Below, piece after piece: positions 34,422 to 43,947 of a DNA stretch of 64,000 nt. The notes beneath the pieces were generated by a model. It was not told where the DNA came from and did not search any database. It worked only from the letters and a program-made list of their open reading frames with translations. This stretch comes from Oleiagrimonas sp963747595. Lineage in GTDB: Bacteria; Pseudomonadota; Gammaproteobacteria; Xanthomonadales; Rhodanobacteraceae. Position 1 is the first letter of the stretch. The number at the start of each line of letters is the position of its first letter. A program made the translations under genes and the position numbers. The stretch lies in contig CAVVFO010000003.1 in assembly GCA_963747595.1 (NCBI GenBank), positions 248,001 through 312,000 of the forward strand, given 5' to 3'.

Positions 34422-36275
34422 ATGACCGACCGTCGATCCAATGGCTTTTTCGCCTTTTTGCGGGTGATTTTCCGCGGCATCAATCTGGTGCGGCTGGCCA
34501 TTCTGAATGTGGTGTTTTTCGGGATCCTGGCGCTGCTGGCGTTTGTCCTCAGTTCGCATCTGCGGCCGGTACCGTCCGATGCGCTGCTGGTGTTGCATCC
34601 GCAGGGCGAGCTGGTCGACCAGTACAGCGTGGATACGGCGGGCCGCATCATGGCGCAGTTGTCCGGCAACCCGGTGGGCCAGGTGCGGGTGCGCGACATG
34701 ATCGCCGCCATCGACCGTGCCGCCGGCGATACGCGCATCAAGCGCATCCTGCTGCTGCCGGATGATCTGCAGGCGCAGGGATATGCGGCGCTGCGCGAAG
34801 TGGGTGCCGCGCTGGACCGCTTTCGTGCCGCCGGCAAAAAGGTCACGGTGTGGGGCAACGATCTGGACCAGAAGCAGTATCTGCTGGCCGCGCACGCCAC
34901 TCGTATCCTTATCGATCCGCAGGGCGGCGTAATGCCCACCGGCTTGTCCAGCTACCGGCTGTACTACAAGGACCTTCTGGACAAGATCGGCGTGGCCGTG
35001 CACCTGTTCCGGGTGGGCGAATACAAGTCGGCCGCGGAACCGTACATCCTCGATCATGCTTCCGACGCCGCCAAGCGCGCCGACGCCTTTTGGATGGGCG
35101 CCATCTGGGACCAGTGGCTGAATCAGGTGGCCAGGCTGCGGCATCTGGATCCGCAGACGTTGCGCAATGATGTCGACCAGTTGCCGCAGCGGCTGAAGAA
35201 TGCCGGTGGCGATCTGGCAAAGCTGTCGCTGCAGACGCACCTGGTCGATGGCCTGGCGACGCGTCACCAGCTGGTCCAGCGATTGCGCAAGCAGGGCATG
35301 CCGGCGGGCCGCGGCGGCGAGGGCGTGCGCAGCATCGACATGGATGATTATCTCGCGGCGACCCGCCCGGTGAAGATGGGCGATGCCGACCGCCAGGTGG
35401 CCATCGTGGTGGCACAGGGCGAGATCAGTCCCGGCCGCAAGCCGCCCGGATCGATCGGCGGCGATTCCACCTCGCAGCTGCTGCGTCAGGTTCGTGGCGA
35501 CGACCACGTGAAGGCGGTGGTGCTGCGCGTGGATTCGCCGGGTGGCGAGGTCCATGCCGCCGAGCAGATTCGTCGCGAGGTCGTGCTGATGCGCAAGGCG
35601 GGCAAGCCCGTGGTGGTGTCCATGGGCGATGTCGCGGCCAGTGGCGGCTACTGGATCTCCATGAATGCGGACAGCATCTATGCCGAGCCCAATACCATCA
35701 CCGGTTCCATCGGCATTTTCGGCACCGTGTTCAGGATTCCGGCGGCGCTGGACAAGCTGGGCATCCACTCCGATGGCATCGCCACTGCGCCGCTGGCAGG
35801 CAGTGACGACATCGCGCGACCGCTGGACCCGTCCACCGCCACCATGATCCAGGCGCGCATCGACAAGGGCTATCGTGATTTCGTCGGCGGTGTGGCCAAG
35901 GCGCGCGGACAGAGCTTCCAGCAGATCGACGCCATCGCGCAGGGGCGTGTGTGGACCGGCCGCCAGGCATTGTCGCGCGGGCTCGTGGACCACCTGGGCG
36001 GGTTGCGCCAGGCGGTGGCGGCGGCCGCGCATGAGGCGAAGCTGGGCAAGCATTACCGCGTGCACTACGTGCAGCCACCGGTATCGGGATTCCAGCGCTT
36101 CATGCTGAACTTCAGCCGCAGCGCCATGGCGCGCGTGATGCTCTCGGCGGGCATCCGTCTGCCCGCGTGGATGGGGCAGGTACCGCACATGTCCGCGGAC
36201 CTGCAATTGCTGCGCTCCATGCAGTCGCGTGCGCCCAAGGCCTATGCCTATTGCTTCTGCACACCGCAGTCGTAG
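34422..36275 (+). CDS. sppA: signal peptide peptidase SppA, 67-kDa type
   Basis: 617 residues, the duplicated long form. An N-terminal membrane anchor (about residues 26-45) is followed by two ClpP-like domains. The catalytic lysine is in GEYKSAAEPY (Lys202) and the nucleophile in DVAASGGYWIS (Ser407), close to E. coli Lys209 and Ser409. It degrades cleaved signal peptides in the periplasmic membrane face. The stop TAG is supplied by repeat copy C. Confidence 0.96.
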   Translation: MTDRRSNGFFAFLRVIFRGINLVRLAILNVVFFGILALLAFVLSSHLRPVPSDALLVLHPQGELVDQYSVDTAGRIMAQLSGNPVGQVRVRDMIAAIDRAAGDTRIKRILLLPDDLQAQGYAALREVGAALDRFRAAGKKVTVWGNDLDQKQYLLAAHATRILIDPQGGVMPTGLSSYRLYYKDLLDKIGVAVHLFRVGEYKSAAEPYILDHASDAAKRADAFWMGAIWDQWLNQVARLRHLDPQTLRNDVDQLPQRLKNAGGDLAKLSLQTHLVDGLATRHQLVQRLRKQGMPAGRGGEGVRSIDMDDYLAATRPVKMGDADRQVAIVVAQGEISPGRKPPGSIGGDSTSQLLRQVRGDDHVKAVVLRVDSPGGEVHAAEQIRREVVLMRKAGKPVVVSMGDVAASGGYWISMNADSIYAEPNTITGSIGIFGTVFRIPAALDKLGIHSDGIATAPLAGSDDIARPLDPSTATMIQARIDKGYRDFVGGVAKARGQSFQQIDAIAQGRVWTGRQALSRGLVDHLGGLRQAVAAAAHEAKLGKHYRVHYVQPPVSGFQRFMLNFSRSAMARVMLSAGIRLPAWMGQVPHMSADLQLLRSMQSRAPKAYAYCFCTPQS

Positions 36276-36398
36276 GGTGGATCAGTCTCGGGGGGCTTCG
36301 CTCAGAAGCAACGCGACGGATCCGCCTGCTTGCCGGTAGACACCCTGCGTTCCCGCAAGCAGGCGGCTCCGTCGCTGACGCTCCTTGATCCGCCCTAC
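36272..36398. repeat. intergenic palindromic repeat, copy C (best preserved)
   Basis: The outer arms GTAGGGTGGATCA (36272-36284) and TTGATCCGCCCTAC (36385-36398) are inverted repeats with one mismatch. The inner arms 36313-36336 and 36352-36375 pair at 22 of 24 positions around a 15-base centre. The left side carries an extra small hairpin (GCTTC-GCTCA-GAAGC, about 36295-36309). The whole could fold into a cruciform or long RNA hairpin. Its first TAG ends sppA. Confidence 0.85.
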
Positions 36399-36481
36399 GA
36401 GCTCTCTCCAAGTTATGCAGGCGGTGGCAATCGCGGCATCGGCCCCCATGTGTTGACGATATGTCGATTCCGGAGCCTGCC

Positions 36482-37474
36482 GTGATTCCCTTTTCTGTCC
36501 TCGATCTGGCGCCTGTCGCCGAAGACAGCGATGTGCCGCAAGCCTTGCGCAACGTCCTGGATCTGGCGCAGCACGCCGAGCGACTCGGCTTTCAGCGCTA
36601 CTGGCTGGCCGAGCACCACAACATGCCGGGCATCGCCAGTGCGGCCACTGCGGTCTTGATCGGCCACGTGGCCGCTGGCACGTCCACCATTCGTGTCGGT
36701 GCCGGTGGCATCATGCTGCCCAACCATTCGCCGCTGCAGGTGGCCGAGCAGTTCGGCACGCTGGCGGCACTGCACGATGCGCGTATCGATCTCGGTCTAG
36801 GCCGAGCGCCCGGGACCGATCACGCCACGGCGCGTGCGCTGCGCCGTTATTTCGAGCAGGCCGATCGTTTTCCCGAGGACGTGCTGGAGCTGCTGGGTTA
36901 CTTCGCCCCGGCGCGCGAGGGGCAGGCGGTGCGGGCGGTGCCCGGGGCCGGTATCGAGGTGCCGGTGTGGCTTCTCGGTTCCAGCCTGTTCAGCGCACGT
37001 CTGGCGGCGCGGCTGGGCCTGCCGTTCGCGTTCGCCTCGCATTTTGCGCCCGATGCCATGGACGCGGCGCTGGATGCCTACCGCCGCGAGTTCCGGCCCT
37101 CGGAACGTCTCGATGCCCCCTATGCCATGCTGGGGCTGAACGTGGTGGCGGCCGACACGGATGCCGCGGCACGGCGCCTGTTCACGAGCCAGCAGCAGGC
37201 CTTCCTGCGGCTGCGCCGCGGCATGCCGGGCAAGTTGCCTCCGCCCGTGGATGACATTCGCGAGGTGGCCTCCGACCACGAGCTTCTGGGCCTGGAAAGC
37301 GCGCTGACGTGCGCCGCCGTCGGCAGCGTGGAAACGGTGCGCCGCGACGTGGCGGCCTTCATCGACCGCCACCGGCCGGACGAGGTGCTGATGACCGCAA
37401 ACATCTTCGATCATGCCGCCCGCGTGACATCGTTGACTCTGGCCGCGTCTGCCGTGACCTCGGGTCATGCTTGA
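36482..37474 (+). CDS. LLM-class (bacterial luciferase-like) flavin-dependent oxidoreductase
   Basis: 330 residues. The start is best placed at the GTG at 36482, six bases after GGAG, which gives the family N-terminus IPFSVLDLAPV; an in-frame ATG at 36461 lacks a ribosome-binding site. Family hallmarks are RYWLAEHHNMPGIASAAT, GGIMLPNHSPLQVAEQFGTL and DLGLGRAPGTD, all in a TIM-barrel FMN/F420-type fold. Members oxidise diverse substrates with reduced flavin. The substrate is not readable from sequence. Confidence 0.87.
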   Translation: MIPFSVLDLAPVAEDSDVPQALRNVLDLAQHAERLGFQRYWLAEHHNMPGIASAATAVLIGHVAAGTSTIRVGAGGIMLPNHSPLQVAEQFGTLAALHDARIDLGLGRAPGTDHATARALRRYFEQADRFPEDVLELLGYFAPAREGQAVRAVPGAGIEVPVWLLGSSLFSARLAARLGLPFAFASHFAPDAMDAALDAYRREFRPSERLDAPYAMLGLNVVAADTDAAARRLFTSQQQAFLRLRRGMPGKLPPPVDDIREVASDHELLGLESALTCAAVGSVETVRRDVAAFIDRHRPDEVLMTANIFDHAARVTSLTLAASAVTSGHA

Positions 37475-37570
37475 ACGGGCCGGACGTGGGTACCGGCCGA
37501 GCGACTGGCAAGATTCTGTATATCTTGGCTGACCGCCTACGGGGCGTTGGCCCTGCCATCGGAGATTTCC

Positions 37571-37735
37571 ATGGGTTGTTTTCCTGTTCTCGCATTGCTG
37601 CTGGTGGGTTTCGGCGTGGGCTACCTCGTCGACGGGCGGCCCGGGGCGCTTTGGGGCGCCGGGATCGGGCTGGTGGTGGGGGCCATCGCCGGCGTACTCG
37701 TGATGTGGTCTCTGCGCAGGATGCGCCACCATTGA
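37571..37735 (+). CDS. small glycine-rich membrane protein, 54 residues
   Basis: Two hydrophobic helices separated by VDGRPGALW, the second with glycine-zipper spacing (GAGIGLVVGAIAGVLVMW), and a basic tail RRMRHH. GGAG at 37561-37564 lies six bases before the ATG, a good site that supports translation. Function unknown; glycine-zipper mini-proteins often oligomerise in the membrane. Confidence 0.65.
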   Translation: MGCFPVLALLLVGFGVGYLVDGRPGALWGAGIGLVVGAIAGVLVMWSLRRMRHH

Positions 37736-38039
37736 AGGGCCATGGGCGTGGGCGCGCACGTATCAGCGCATGAAAAACCGGGCTGCAGCGCGTTTTAAAG
37801 CGAGGTCAGAACATGGCGGACGCTGGACCATCAGGGCGATGGCGACGGTCCGGAACCGCCGGTGGCGAGGTCTCCCGCCCGCTGCGGTGCAGGGCCGATG
37901 TGGCTATGCGCTGCCCGGCACGTCAATGGCGGACGGTAACGCGAGCATCCACGTCCCCGTTGAGGGTGGACATGCGCCACCTTGCGGGCCGCGAACCGGA
38001 GCGGCGGCGCAGGAATGCCGCCGCCCCGCCTGGATGGTG
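37736..38039. other. intergenic region, nothing recognised
   Basis: About 300 bases between the small membrane protein and the convergent BON-domain gene. No plausible gene, terminator or repeat seen. Confidence 0.4.
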
Positions 38040-38420
38040 TCAGTGGCCGCTGCCCATCTTGTGGCTCTTGTTCGTCACGACTTTCAAGCCGTCGTCGTTG
38101 ACGCTCTTGACGCCCTTGACGTGCATGGCCTTGGTCTGCGCCAGCTTCTTCTCGGCGGTACTTCTGACGTGACCGGTGAGGGTCACCACGCCATGCCTGG
38201 TCTTCACCGAGATGTGCGTGGAACGGATGCCCTTGGTCGCGACGAATTCGGATTTCACCTTGGTGGTGATCCAGCTGTCGGAGACGGCCTTGCCCATGGA
38301 TTCATGTTGCGTGGTCGTGCCGGTGCCGGTGACGGCCATGGCCTGCCCCATCCCTGCTCCGCCCAGAACGGCAATCAGACCGGCGGCGATCAGGATCTTG
38401 CGAATCATCTTGGTCTTCAT
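38040..38420 (-). CDS. periplasmic BON-domain protein (OsmY-like)
   Basis: 126 residues. A signal peptide (MKTKMIRKILIAAGLIAVLG, cleavage near AMA at residue 29) is followed by a single BON domain: DSWITTKVKSEFVATKGI, then ISVKTRHGVVTLTGHV and KGVKSVNDDGLKVV. BON domains bind phospholipid and stabilise envelopes under osmotic stress. GGAAGGA lies about eight bases upstream of the ATG. The lone domain is shorter than the two-domain OsmY of E. coli. Confidence 0.88.
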   Translation of the reverse strand: MKTKMIRKILIAAGLIAVLGGAGMGQAMAVTGTGTTTQHESMGKAVSDSWITTKVKSEFVATKGIRSTHISVKTRHGVVTLTGHVRSTAEKKLAQTKAMHVKGVKSVNDDGLKVVTNKSHKMGSGH

Positions 38421-38806
38421 GTGGACATCCTTCCTTTGCTGGCGACCCGCGGGTCGGGGAGCACCGCAAGCGGCAGCGGCACCGTTGGTCGGATCAAAGC
38501 AGGTGGCAGGTGAACGGAGCATGGATGGACGATGGCGACCGTCTGCTGCTGGAGCGGCCAGATCTGGTGCCGTCACATAGTGCGAAGGATCGGAAGGTCG
38601 TCAGCCGTGTTCTCGACGGGTTCTGCAAGCCTCTGGAAGTGCGCTGCATGGCAACGTGCCGCCCGGGGACGTCAGCGTCTCACGTGCTGCGCCGCCCGGC
38701 TGCTAGCGTCGTGGCATATCGCCTGGGGTCTTGGCCATGTCGCCCAGGACCCTCATGTAATGTGTCTGGCCTGCGACGTGCCGCTCCCTGATTACCGATA
38801 TATCCG
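38421..38806. other. divergent intergenic region BON gene / lhr
   Basis: 386 bases with no convincing gene. It should contain divergent promoters. A TACCGATATATCC stretch just before lhr is AT-rich and may hold its -10 box, but no clear pair of boxes was found. Confidence 0.35.
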
Positions 38807-41800
38807 ATGCCGCTGGAACGTTTCCATCCTGCCGTCGCCGCGTGGTTCCGCGGCGCATTTGCTGCACCGACACCGGCGCAAGAAGCGGCGTGGCCGGCCA
38901 TCGCCTCCGGCCGGCATACGCTGGTCGCGGCGCCGACCGGCTCGGGCAAGACCCTGACCGCGTTCATGGCCGCCATCGATGCGCTGGTGCGCCAGGGGCT
39001 GGAGCATGACGGGGAACTGGACGACACCACTGCAGTGGTCTACGTCTCGCCGCTGAAGGCACTGTCCAACGACATCCACGCCAACCTGGAGGTGCCGCTC
39101 AAGGGCATTCGCGCCGAACTCGAGCGCATGGGGTTGCCGGATGTGGACATCCGCACCGCCGTGCGTACCGGGGACACCCCGCAGGCCGAGCGCACGGCGA
39201 TGCGCAAGCGGCCGCCGCATATCCTGGTGACCACGCCCGAATCGCTGTACGTGTTGCTGGGGTCGGCATCCGGGCGCGCCATGCTGGCGGAGACCCGCAG
39301 CGTGATCGTGGACGAGATCCATGCCGTGGCCGCCAGCAAGCGCGGCAGCCATCTGAGCCTGAGTCTGGAGCGGCTGGAAGCGTTGTGTCAGCGGCCGCTG
39401 ACGCGGATCGGCCTGTCGGCAACGCAGAAACCGATCGAGGCGGTGGCGCGGTTCCTGGTGGGCGCCGGCAGTGATGCGGCCTTGCCGGGACTGGCCGCGG
39501 GCCCCACTGCGGCCGAACACGTGCCGGTGGACTGCGCCATCGTCGATGTCGGTTACACGCGCGAGCGCGATCTGGCGCTGGAGGTGCCGCCGCTGCCGCT
39601 GGATGCGGTGATGTCCAACGACGCCTGGGAGCTTGTCTACAACCGCATTGCCAATCTGGTGGAGGCGCACCGCACCACACTGGTCTTCGTCAATACGCGG
39701 CGCATGGCCGAGCGCGCCGCACGGCAGCTGTCCGAACGTCTCGGGACCGATGCCGTGGCGGCGCATCATGGCAGCCTGTCGCGGGAACATCGGCTGGCCG
39801 CGGAGCAGCGCCTGAAGCACGGCGAGCTGCGGGTGCTGGTGGCCACGGCGTCGCTGGAACTGGGCATCGACATCGGCGAGGTGGACCTGGTCTGCCAGCT
39901 CGGCTCGCCGCGTTCCATCGCTTCCGTGCTGCAGCGTGTGGGGCGCTCCGGACACAATGTCGGCGGCACGCCCAAGGGGCGGCTGTTCCCGGCCACCCGT
40001 GACGATCTGGTCGAATGCACGGCGCTGCTGGATTGCATCCGTCGCGGTGAACTGGACGCGCTGCAGATCCCGCCCGCGCCCCTGGACGTGCTGGCACAAC
40101 AGCTGGTGGCCGAACTGGCCTGCGGCGAATGGGACGAGGATGCGCTGTTCGCCATGGTGCGCCGCGCGTGGCCGTATGCGGCGCTGTCGCGGCAGGATTT
40201 CGACGCCATCGTGCGCATGCTGGCCGACGGTTTCAGCACCCGCCGCGGCCCGCGCGCGGCCTACGTGCATCGCGACGCCGTGCATGGCCGCGTGCGCGGC
40301 CGGCGCAATGCGCGCCTGACCGCCTTGACCTCCGGCGGCACCATCCCCGACACCGCCGACTACCGCGTGGAACTGGAACCGCAGGCGCAGATCATCGGCA
40401 GCGTCAACGAGGATTTCGCCGTGGAGAGCATGGCCGGCGACGTGTTCCAGCTGGGCAACCAGTCCTACCGGATCCTCCGCGTGGAGCGCGACCGGCTGCG
40501 GGTGGAGGATGCACAGGGGCAGCCGCCCAGCATCCCGTTCTGGATCGGCGAGGCGCCGGGGCGCAGCGATGAACTGTGCGCCGGCGTGGCGCGGCTGCGT
40601 GCCGAGATCGCCGCGAAGCTGGAGGCGGGCGGCACGGACGCGGCCATGGGCTGGGCCATGGATGCGCTGGGGTTGAAGGAAGGCGCGGCACGTCAGCTGG
40701 TCGACTATCTGGCCTCGGCCAAGGCGGCACTGGGCGTCTTGCCGACGCTGGACACGCTGGCCATGGAACGTTTCTTCGACGAATCCGGCGGCATGCAGCT
40801 GATCATCCATTCGCCGTACGGCAGCCGCATCAACCGCGCCTGGGGGCTGGCGTTGCGCAAGCGCTTCTGCCGCAACTTCAACTTCGAACTGCAGGCGGCG
40901 GCCACCGAGGACGCCATCGTGCTGTCGCTGTCCACCAGTCACAGTTTCCCGCTTGAGGAAGTGGCCCGTTACCTGCATTCCAACACGGCCGAGCATGTCT
41001 TGGTGCAGGCGCTGCTGGACGCGCCGCTGTTCCCGGTGCGCTGGCGCTGGAACGCGGTGACGGCGCTGGCGCTGCCGCGCATGTCCGGCGGACGCAAAAC
41101 GCCGCCGCAGATCCAGCGCATGCGCAGCGAGGATCTGCTGGCCACGGTGTTCCCCGATCAGGTGGCGTGCCTGGAGAACATCGTCGGCGAGCGCGAGATT
41201 CCCGACCATCCACTGGTGGCACAGACGCTGTACGACTGCCTGCACGAGGCCATGGACATCGATGGCCTGCTGGCGGTCCTGCGCGGGCTGGAATCCGGCG
41301 CCATCCACATGGTGGCGCGCGATCTGCCCATGCCTTCACCCCTGGCTGCCGGCGTGCTCAATGCGGCGCCCTATGCGTTTCTGGATGACGCACCGCTGGA
41401 GGAGCGTCGCACCCAGGCGGTGCAGAGCCGGCGCTGGACCGATCCCGACAACACCGACGATCTGGCCGCGCTGGATCCAGAGGCCATTGATGCGGTGCGT
41501 GGCGAGGCGTGGCCACAGCCGCGCGATGCCGACGAGATGCATGAAACATTGACGGGGCTGGGATGCATCACGGCACAGGATGTGGCTGCCCACGACGACT
41601 GGGCGCACTGGTTGCAGCGGCTGTCCAGCGATCGTCGGGCGACGCGATTGACGCTGGGGGAGCATGGTGCGCACGTGTGGGTCGCGGCCGAGCGCCTGCC
41701 TGCGTGGCGAACATTGCATCCCGCGGCGCCGATGCAGCCGGCGATCGACGCGCCGCGCGAGTACGCCGCGCAGGAGTGGCCGGTGGAGGGCGCGCGGATC

Positions 41801-43231
41801 GAGCTGTTGCGTGCCCGGCTCACCGGGCTGGGGCCGACGCGCGTGGACGACCTGGCCGCGACGTTCGCGTTGCCCGCCGCCGACATCACGGCAGCGCTGG
41901 CGGCGCTGCAAAGCGAAGGCTATGTCATGCAGGGCGCGTTCACGCCGGGTGCGGCGGGGGATGAATGGTGCGAGCGGCACCTGCTGGCGCGGATTCACCG
42001 GTACACCATCGGCCGGCTGCGCCGCGAGATTGCGCCGGTCAAACGCCGTGACTTCATGCGTTTCCTGTTCGACTGGCAGCGGGTGGCGCCTGGCGCACAG
42101 GTCAGCGGGCCGGAGGCGCTGGCTGGCGTGCTGGCGCAGCTGGAAGGCTTCGAGGCGGCCGCCGGGGCGTGGGAAAGCGAGATCCTGCCGGCGCGCGTGA
42201 GCGATTATGCCATCGGCTGGCTGGATGATCTGTGTCGCGCGGGCCGCATCGTCTGGACGCGGCTGCGCGGCGCCAGTGGCGATGCAGACAAGCCGCATGC
42301 GGCCGGACCGGTGCGCAGTTCGCCCATCGTGCTGCTGCCGCGGCGCACGCTGGCCACCTGGACCGGGCTGACCGGACGTGCCTTGCAGGCTCCGGTGATA
42401 TCCTCGCGGGCGCAGGCCGTGGTCGACGTGCTCGAGAGGCGCGGCGCTTCGTTTTTCGATGAACTGGCGGCAGATGCGCATTTGCTCAACAGCGAGCTGG
42501 AAGATGCGCTGGGCGAACTGGTGGCTGTGGGCGCCATCAACGCCGACAGCTTTGCCGGCCTGCGTGCGTTGCTGACGCCCGCGGCCAAGCGTCATGCGCG
42601 GCGCCACCGCCGCGTGCGCCACAACGCGCTGAGCGGTATCGCGGACGCTGGGCGCTGGGCGCTGACCCATGGCAAACGCACGGCAGAAGCGCCTCCCGGC
42701 GATGCGGGAAAGGATCCCTCCATCGATCCGCAAGCGCTCGAACATGTCGCACGCGCGCTGCTGCGCCGCTACGGCGTGGTCAGCTGGCGCCTGCTGCAGC
42801 GTGAGGCGATCTGGCTGCCGCCATGGCGCGCGTTGCTGCGCGTCTATCATCGTCTGGAGGCACGTGGCGAGATCCGTGGCGGCCGGTTCATCGATGGGTT
42901 GGTAGGCGAACAGTTCGCGCTGCCGGAGGCAGTGGATCTATTGCGTACGGTGCGCAAGCGACCGGCCGACGGGCAGCTGGTGTGCGTCTGCGGCGCCGAT
43001 CCGCTCAATCTGCTTGGCACCGTGCTGAGCGGCAGCAAGGTTCCGGCCGTGACGGGCTCGCGCGTGCTGTATCGCGACGGTATTGCCATTGCGGCGCTGG
43101 TCGCCGGCGAATTCACCCCGCTGATCGAGCTGGAACCGGCCGTCAGCGAGGGAGCTCGGCACGCACTGCTACGCGATTCCAGTGCGCCCCGCAGCATGCC
43201 GCTGTCGGCCACCGGGGTGAGTGGCGCGTAG
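38807..43231 (+). CDS. lhr: large ATP-dependent helicase Lhr, full length
   Basis: 1474 residues. The N-terminal helicase core has APTGSGKTLTAF, SPLKALSNDIHANLE, DEIH box VIVDEIHAVAASKRGSHL, SATQKP, and LVATASLELGIDIGEVDLV plus QRVGRSGHNVGG. After the winged-helix and beta-barrel Lhr-core regions it continues with the long C-terminal extension of about 600 residues found only in full-length proteobacterial Lhr. It is a 3'-5' DNA translocase linked to repair of RNA-containing or damaged DNA. Confidence 0.95.
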   Translation: MPLERFHPAVAAWFRGAFAAPTPAQEAAWPAIASGRHTLVAAPTGSGKTLTAFMAAIDALVRQGLEHDGELDDTTAVVYVSPLKALSNDIHANLEVPLKGIRAELERMGLPDVDIRTAVRTGDTPQAERTAMRKRPPHILVTTPESLYVLLGSASGRAMLAETRSVIVDEIHAVAASKRGSHLSLSLERLEALCQRPLTRIGLSATQKPIEAVARFLVGAGSDAALPGLAAGPTAAEHVPVDCAIVDVGYTRERDLALEVPPLPLDAVMSNDAWELVYNRIANLVEAHRTTLVFVNTRRMAERAARQLSERLGTDAVAAHHGSLSREHRLAAEQRLKHGELRVLVATASLELGIDIGEVDLVCQLGSPRSIASVLQRVGRSGHNVGGTPKGRLFPATRDDLVECTALLDCIRRGELDALQIPPAPLDVLAQQLVAELACGEWDEDALFAMVRRAWPYAALSRQDFDAIVRMLADGFSTRRGPRAAYVHRDAVHGRVRGRRNARLTALTSGGTIPDTADYRVELEPQAQIIGSVNEDFAVESMAGDVFQLGNQSYRILRVERDRLRVEDAQGQPPSIPFWIGEAPGRSDELCAGVARLRAEIAAKLEAGGTDAAMGWAMDALGLKEGAARQLVDYLASAKAALGVLPTLDTLAMERFFDESGGMQLIIHSPYGSRINRAWGLALRKRFCRNFNFELQAAATEDAIVLSLSTSHSFPLEEVARYLHSNTAEHVLVQALLDAPLFPVRWRWNAVTALALPRMSGGRKTPPQIQRMRSEDLLATVFPDQVACLENIVGEREIPDHPLVAQTLYDCLHEAMDIDGLLAVLRGLESGAIHMVARDLPMPSPLAAGVLNAAPYAFLDDAPLEERRTQAVQSRRWTDPDNTDDLAALDPEAIDAVRGEAWPQPRDADEMHETLTGLGCITAQDVAAHDDWAHWLQRLSSDRRATRLTLGEHGAHVWVAAERLPAWRTLHPAAPMQPAIDAPREYAAQEWPVEGARIELLRARLTGLGPTRVDDLAATFALPAADITAALAALQSEGYVMQGAFTPGAAGDEWCERHLLARIHRYTIGRLRREIAPVKRRDFMRFLFDWQRVAPGAQVSGPEALAGVLAQLEGFEAAAGAWESEILPARVSDYAIGWLDDLCRAGRIVWTRLRGASGDADKPHAAGPVRSSPIVLLPRRTLATWTGLTGRALQAPVISSRAQAVVDVLERRGASFFDELAADAHLLNSELEDALGELVAVGAINADSFAGLRALLTPAAKRHARRHRRVRHNALSGIADAGRWALTHGKRTAEAPPGDAGKDPSIDPQALEHVARALLRRYGVVSWRLLQREAIWLPPWRALLRVYHRLEARGEIRGGRFIDGLVGEQFALPEAVDLLRTVRKRPADGQLVCVCGADPLNLLGTVLSGSKVPAVTGSRVLYRDGIAIAALVAGEFTPLIELEPAVSEGARHALLRDSSAPRSMPLSATGVSGA

Positions 43232-43273
43232 GGTCCTCGTGCATGCGGACGGGGCAAGGCGCATGTTGGGGGT

Positions 43274-43708
43274 TCACTCGCCGCGGTGACCGAAGACCCA
43301 GTGCCGGCAGGCGAAAAAGCTGACCAGCGACAGCGCACCCTCGACCAGCGGCTTGATCAGCCACGCCGTGTCCAGGCTGCGTTGCATGGCAACCTCCTCC
43401 AGCGCCAGCGTGCTCAACAGGGTCAGCGCGCTCCACAGCAGCACGAAACGGAACGCGCTGCGCCACAACGGCAATCGGCTGCCCGCAAAGGTCAGCCGGC
43501 CGTTTCCCCAGAACCCGAGAGCGGCACCGGCCAGACGGCCGAGCACATTGGATGGCGCCATTGGCATGCCCATCGCGCTCAGGCCCACCATGACGCCCCA
43601 ATCCAACAAGAGCTGGAGGAGGCCGACCATGCTGAAGCCCATACCCTGGCGCAGCAGCAGCAATAGCGGGCCAGGGTGTTGCCGGATGTTCGACGCGGTG
43701 TTGGACAT
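43274..43708 (-). CDS. GtrA-family membrane protein
   Basis: 144 residues with four hydrophobic helices (GMGFSMVGLLQLLLDWGVMV; NVLGRLAGAALGFWGNGR; RFVLLWSALTLLSTL; GALSLVSFFACRHWVFG). The GFWGNGRLTF and F-CRHWVF patterns belong to GtrA/DPMS, proteins that help flip polyprenyl-linked sugars. The start at 43708 is chosen to give the family length. It stands alone, convergent with lhr and divergent from asnB. Confidence 0.83.
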   Translation of the reverse strand: MSNTASNIRQHPGPLLLLLRQGMGFSMVGLLQLLLDWGVMVGLSAMGMPMAPSNVLGRLAGAALGFWGNGRLTFAGSRLPLWRSAFRFVLLWSALTLLSTLALEEVAMQRSLDTAWLIKPLVEGALSLVSFFACRHWVFGHRGE

Positions 43709-43947
43709 GGGTTCCGTGCGGCGCGGAAAAAGTCGTGTTGATACGTTGCTCGAGGATCGCAGCATGCGTGCTGAAGATGTGGCGCCGACGGCGATGTGGC
43801 AGCGCCAGTCTAGCGGCGATGCGATGAACACGCGCTGCGCACGGCGGGGATGATACCCGGCATCGGCGGAATCTAACCAAACCTCATTTCAGCAACGAAT
43901 CCGCACGTGCGAGCATGCTTGTCCGGATGCTCTGAAGGTCAGATTTC

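Noticed and set aside
34398..36206. 602-residue open frame on the minus strand opposite sppA
   Set aside because: Composition typical of antisense reading; both catalytic SppA residues are encoded on the plus strand.
38792..41308. 838-residue open frame on the minus strand opposite lhr
   Set aside because: His/Gln/Arg-rich shadow without domains; lhr is unambiguous on the plus strand.
43223..43240. GCGTAGGG at the lhr stop as a sixth repeat copy
   Set aside because: Only the first few bases match; the following GTCCTCGTGC does not resemble the repeat arm.
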